DNA of 14,886 nt, from the NCBI GenBank assembly GCA_005800795.1, contig SYEN01000220.1, forward strand, positions 1 through 14,886. The letters run 5' to 3'. Under the pieces are notes generated by a model that was given only the letters and a program-made list of their open reading frames with translations, did not search any database and was not told the origin of the DNA. A program made the translations under genes and the position numbers. The stretch comes from Burkholderiales bacterium (GTDB lineage Bacteria; Pseudomonadota; Gammaproteobacteria; Burkholderiales; SG8-41). Positions 13,120 through 14,886 of this stretch are shown here, in pieces (position 1 is the stretch's first letter; each line of letters begins with the position of its first letter).

Positions 13120-14886
13120 TCACGGCTTGGCCAGGCGGGCCAATTCCCGTTTGGCGGCATCGTGCTCGATATACACAATCACCTGGGTGTCGCGCGCTTT
13201 TTCGAAATACGTTTTTGCTGTGGCGGCGTCTTTTTGCGTGAGATAGTACTGGCCGATATAGAAGTACGCCTCGCACAACGTCATGACACGTTCATCGCCG
13301 GTTTTGGATTCCGCGATTTTCAGCACGTCAGCGGGTGACAGTTTGCCGGTGAACAAGGCCAGCGCCGGACGCGGCCAGGCGCCTTGCGCGTTGGTATTGA
13401 TTTCGGCTTGCAGTTTTTCCGGCAGCGGCTTGTCCAGCTGCCGAGCGGTCCATGCGTACCAGAGCATCGAGAATAGACGTGCCTCTGTGTCGCTATCAGT
13501 GAGGCTTTGTTCAAAGTCAGAAAGTGCGTCGTCAAGCTTGCCAAGGTAGAAGTGCGTCATGCCGCGCCGGTAGTAAGTCGCCGCCGGATCGGCGCCCAGC
13601 GTCAACGCGCGCGTGAAGTCGGCGACGCTTTTTTGCAGGTCGCCAAGCTTGAAATGCTGAATAGCCCGCTCGCGATAGTGGCCAGGGTTGCCATCATCAA
13701 GCGCAATGGCTTGTTCGGCGTCTTTCAATGACTCGGCCGTCTTGTCGAGATCACTGTAGGACGAACTGCGGTCCGCATAAGCCGCTGCAAGATCCTTGCC
13801 GCGCAGCTTGCCGCTGTCAATGGTGGCCGTATAACGCTTGATGCGTTCCTCCGTGCGTTGGGTGAGCCGCTGTCCCAAGCTGTCTGTCTTGGCGGCGGAT
13901 GCGGAAGGTTTGGTCAGCAGGCGCTTGGGCACGACAATGACCCCGCCCATGGTTTGCAGCATCTTGCGCACGTCTGCGGCAAATCCGCTCAGATCATCGG
14001 GATTGACTCGGTTGGCCGTGGTTTGCAGGCGCATATCGTAGGCCGCATTGTTGCCGCGAAAGCGTTCGGACATGCTGAATTCAAAGGCCTTGTTGCGCAC
14101 GCGATTGCTGCGCGGATCCAGCATGGCGCTGACCTCCGGCGGAAATTGCACATCCAGCGTGTACTGTCCCTGAAAAGGGAATGCGGCGATGCCCAGCGGC
14201 GCGTTGCGTTGCACCGAGGGCGGCACACCTACGATGCGCACAAGATTGGCGGGCAGAAAACGCAGAATCCATGCATCGCGTTCTTCGATTTCGAGATTGG
14301 CGATGTCGTAGCGCGTGGTGATCGTAAACTGATTTTGTGCGGGGTTGTCGTCGTACGCCGGCTGGCCGCTGGCCTTGGCGCCAGGATAGCGTTTGACGAT
14401 ATCGTCGTTCAGCCCGTGCGCCAGATCGTCGGGACGGGTCTTGGCCACCATGCGCAGGACTTCGGCGTTGACGCCGCGCTCGGTATGGCGGATGGTCAGC
14501 GTGCCGGGCTTGCTGAACGCTGTGATCGCAATGCGCTCGGCGACCTCGCTGTTATTCAGCTCGGCCACGTTTTCCGAGCGCAGCGTGGTCAAGCCGCTGG
14601 TGTTTTCTGCAGCGACCAGCATTTCGGCGTTTTCGTGAATCTGACCCATTTGCGCCAGCGCGCCTGCCTGACCGATGCGGGTAGGATCGACGAAATACGA
14701 TTTGCCGTCGATGTCGATTCCCACAATCACGTGGTCGAAAAGGCCGGGCGTGGGCAGCACGTCGCCCGCTGGCGCGCCGCCGTCGAGCGGCACCAGCACG
14801 GGCTGCGCGGCGATGCCCAGTTCGCGCAGCATGGCGATGAGCAGCCACGACTTATCCTTGCAGTCGCCAAAGCGTTGCTTCATCAC
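13120..14886 (-). CDS. Transglutaminase-like / TPR protein, C-terminal part (cut by window edge)
   Basis: The frame is open to the right edge; 588 codons before the stop are visible. It starts inside a transglutaminase-like core: RFGDCKDKSWLL with the likely nucleophile C9, H52 in GLFDHVIVGI and D67 in YFVDPT (visible numbering). About 250 residues of beta-rich sequence follow (100-340). The end is a run of TPR-type helical hairpins: roughly 367-400, 402-433 (YRERAIQHFKLGDLQKSVAD), 437-464 (YYRRGMTHFYLGKLDDALSD) and 538-570. Proteins with this layout normally carry a DUF3857 domain and a signal peptide upstream, which would lie outside the window; they are thought to be exported. In many, the transglutaminase-like domain may bind or cleave peptides, but the function is not settled. 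It is convergent with the aldolase-CMD pair and probably unrelated to it. Confidence 0.88.
   Translation of the reverse strand: MMKQRFGDCKDKSWLLIAMLRELGIAAQPVLVPLDGGAPAGDVLPTPGLFDHVIVGIDIDGKSYFVDPTRIGQAGALAQMGQIHENAEMLVAAENTSGLTTLRSENVAELNNSEVAERIAITAFSKPGTLTIRHTERGVNAEVLRMVAKTRPDDLAHGLNDDIVKRYPGAKASGQPAYDDNPAQNQFTITTRYDIANLEIEERDAWILRFLPANLVRIVGVPPSVQRNAPLGIAAFPFQGQYTLDVQFPPEVSAMLDPRSNRVRNKAFEFSMSERFRGNNAAYDMRLQTTANRVNPDDLSGFAADVRKMLQTMGGVIVVPKRLLTKPSASAAKTDSLGQRLTQRTEERIKRYTATIDSGKLRGKDLAAAYADRSSSYSDLDKTAESLKDAEQAIALDDGNPGHYRERAIQHFKLGDLQKSVADFTRALTLGADPAATYYRRGMTHFYLGKLDDALSDFEQSLTDSDTEARLFSMLWYAWTARQLDKPLPEKLQAEINTNAQGAWPRPALALFTGKLSPADVLKIAESKTGDERVMTLCEAYFYIGQYYLTQKDAATAKTYFEKARDTQVIVYIEHDAAKRELARLAKP

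Overview
The window looks like a chromosome segment of a betaproteobacterium, most likely of the order Burkholderiales. It is GC-rich (about 60% by eye) and carries six genes for Bug/TctC-type periplasmic solute-binding proteins, a family greatly expanded in that group. There are no rRNA or tRNA genes, no CRISPR array and no transposase gene.

Left end (1-2830): the 5' part of glnS (glutaminyl-tRNA synthetase) runs off the left edge on the minus strand, behind a LysR-type regulator. The regulator is divergent from a Bug gene followed by a VOC (glyoxalase/dioxygenase fold) gene. The 134-bp divergent gap holds a symmetric TCATGA-N7-TCATGA site and a promoter-like sequence, so the regulator probably controls the Bug-VOC pair. 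Centre-left (2835-6801): a tight minus-strand operon encodes an enolase-superfamily enzyme (mandelate racemase type), two Bug proteins and an S51-family peptidase. The second gene starts inside the end of the first. Its signal-peptide region carries a 111-bp REP/MITE-like palindromic element inserted exactly in frame.

Centre (6901-9333): a 9-bp tandem repeat precedes a small acidic-tailed protein of unknown role. A minus-strand Bug gene and a divergent plus-strand Bug gene follow. The plus-strand gene is interrupted by a single amber codon where the family has tryptophan. Centre-right (9395-11629): an AT-richer orphan gene, another Bug gene, a 30-bp relic matching the start of a different Bug gene in the window, and a broken small zinc-finger-like gene with its own in-frame amber codon.

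Right end (11833-14886): an HpcH/HpaI-family aldolase and a carboxymuconolactone-decarboxylase-family protein form a catabolic pair. They converge on the 3' part of a large transglutaminase-like/TPR protein that runs off the right edge.

Together the region reads as an accessory catabolic locus: periplasmic binding proteins for organic acids next to enzymes that could process such acids (enolase-superfamily dehydratase or racemase, VOC protein, retro-aldol aldolase, CMD protein). No TctA/TctB membrane components are present. Two of the genes are broken and one is remodelled by a repeat element, which points to ongoing duplication and decay. Substrates cannot be assigned from sequence alone. 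I see no convincing new multi-gene system; the most unusual items are the in-frame element in the Bug signal peptide, the duplicated Bug-start relic, and the repeat-plus-small-protein unit.
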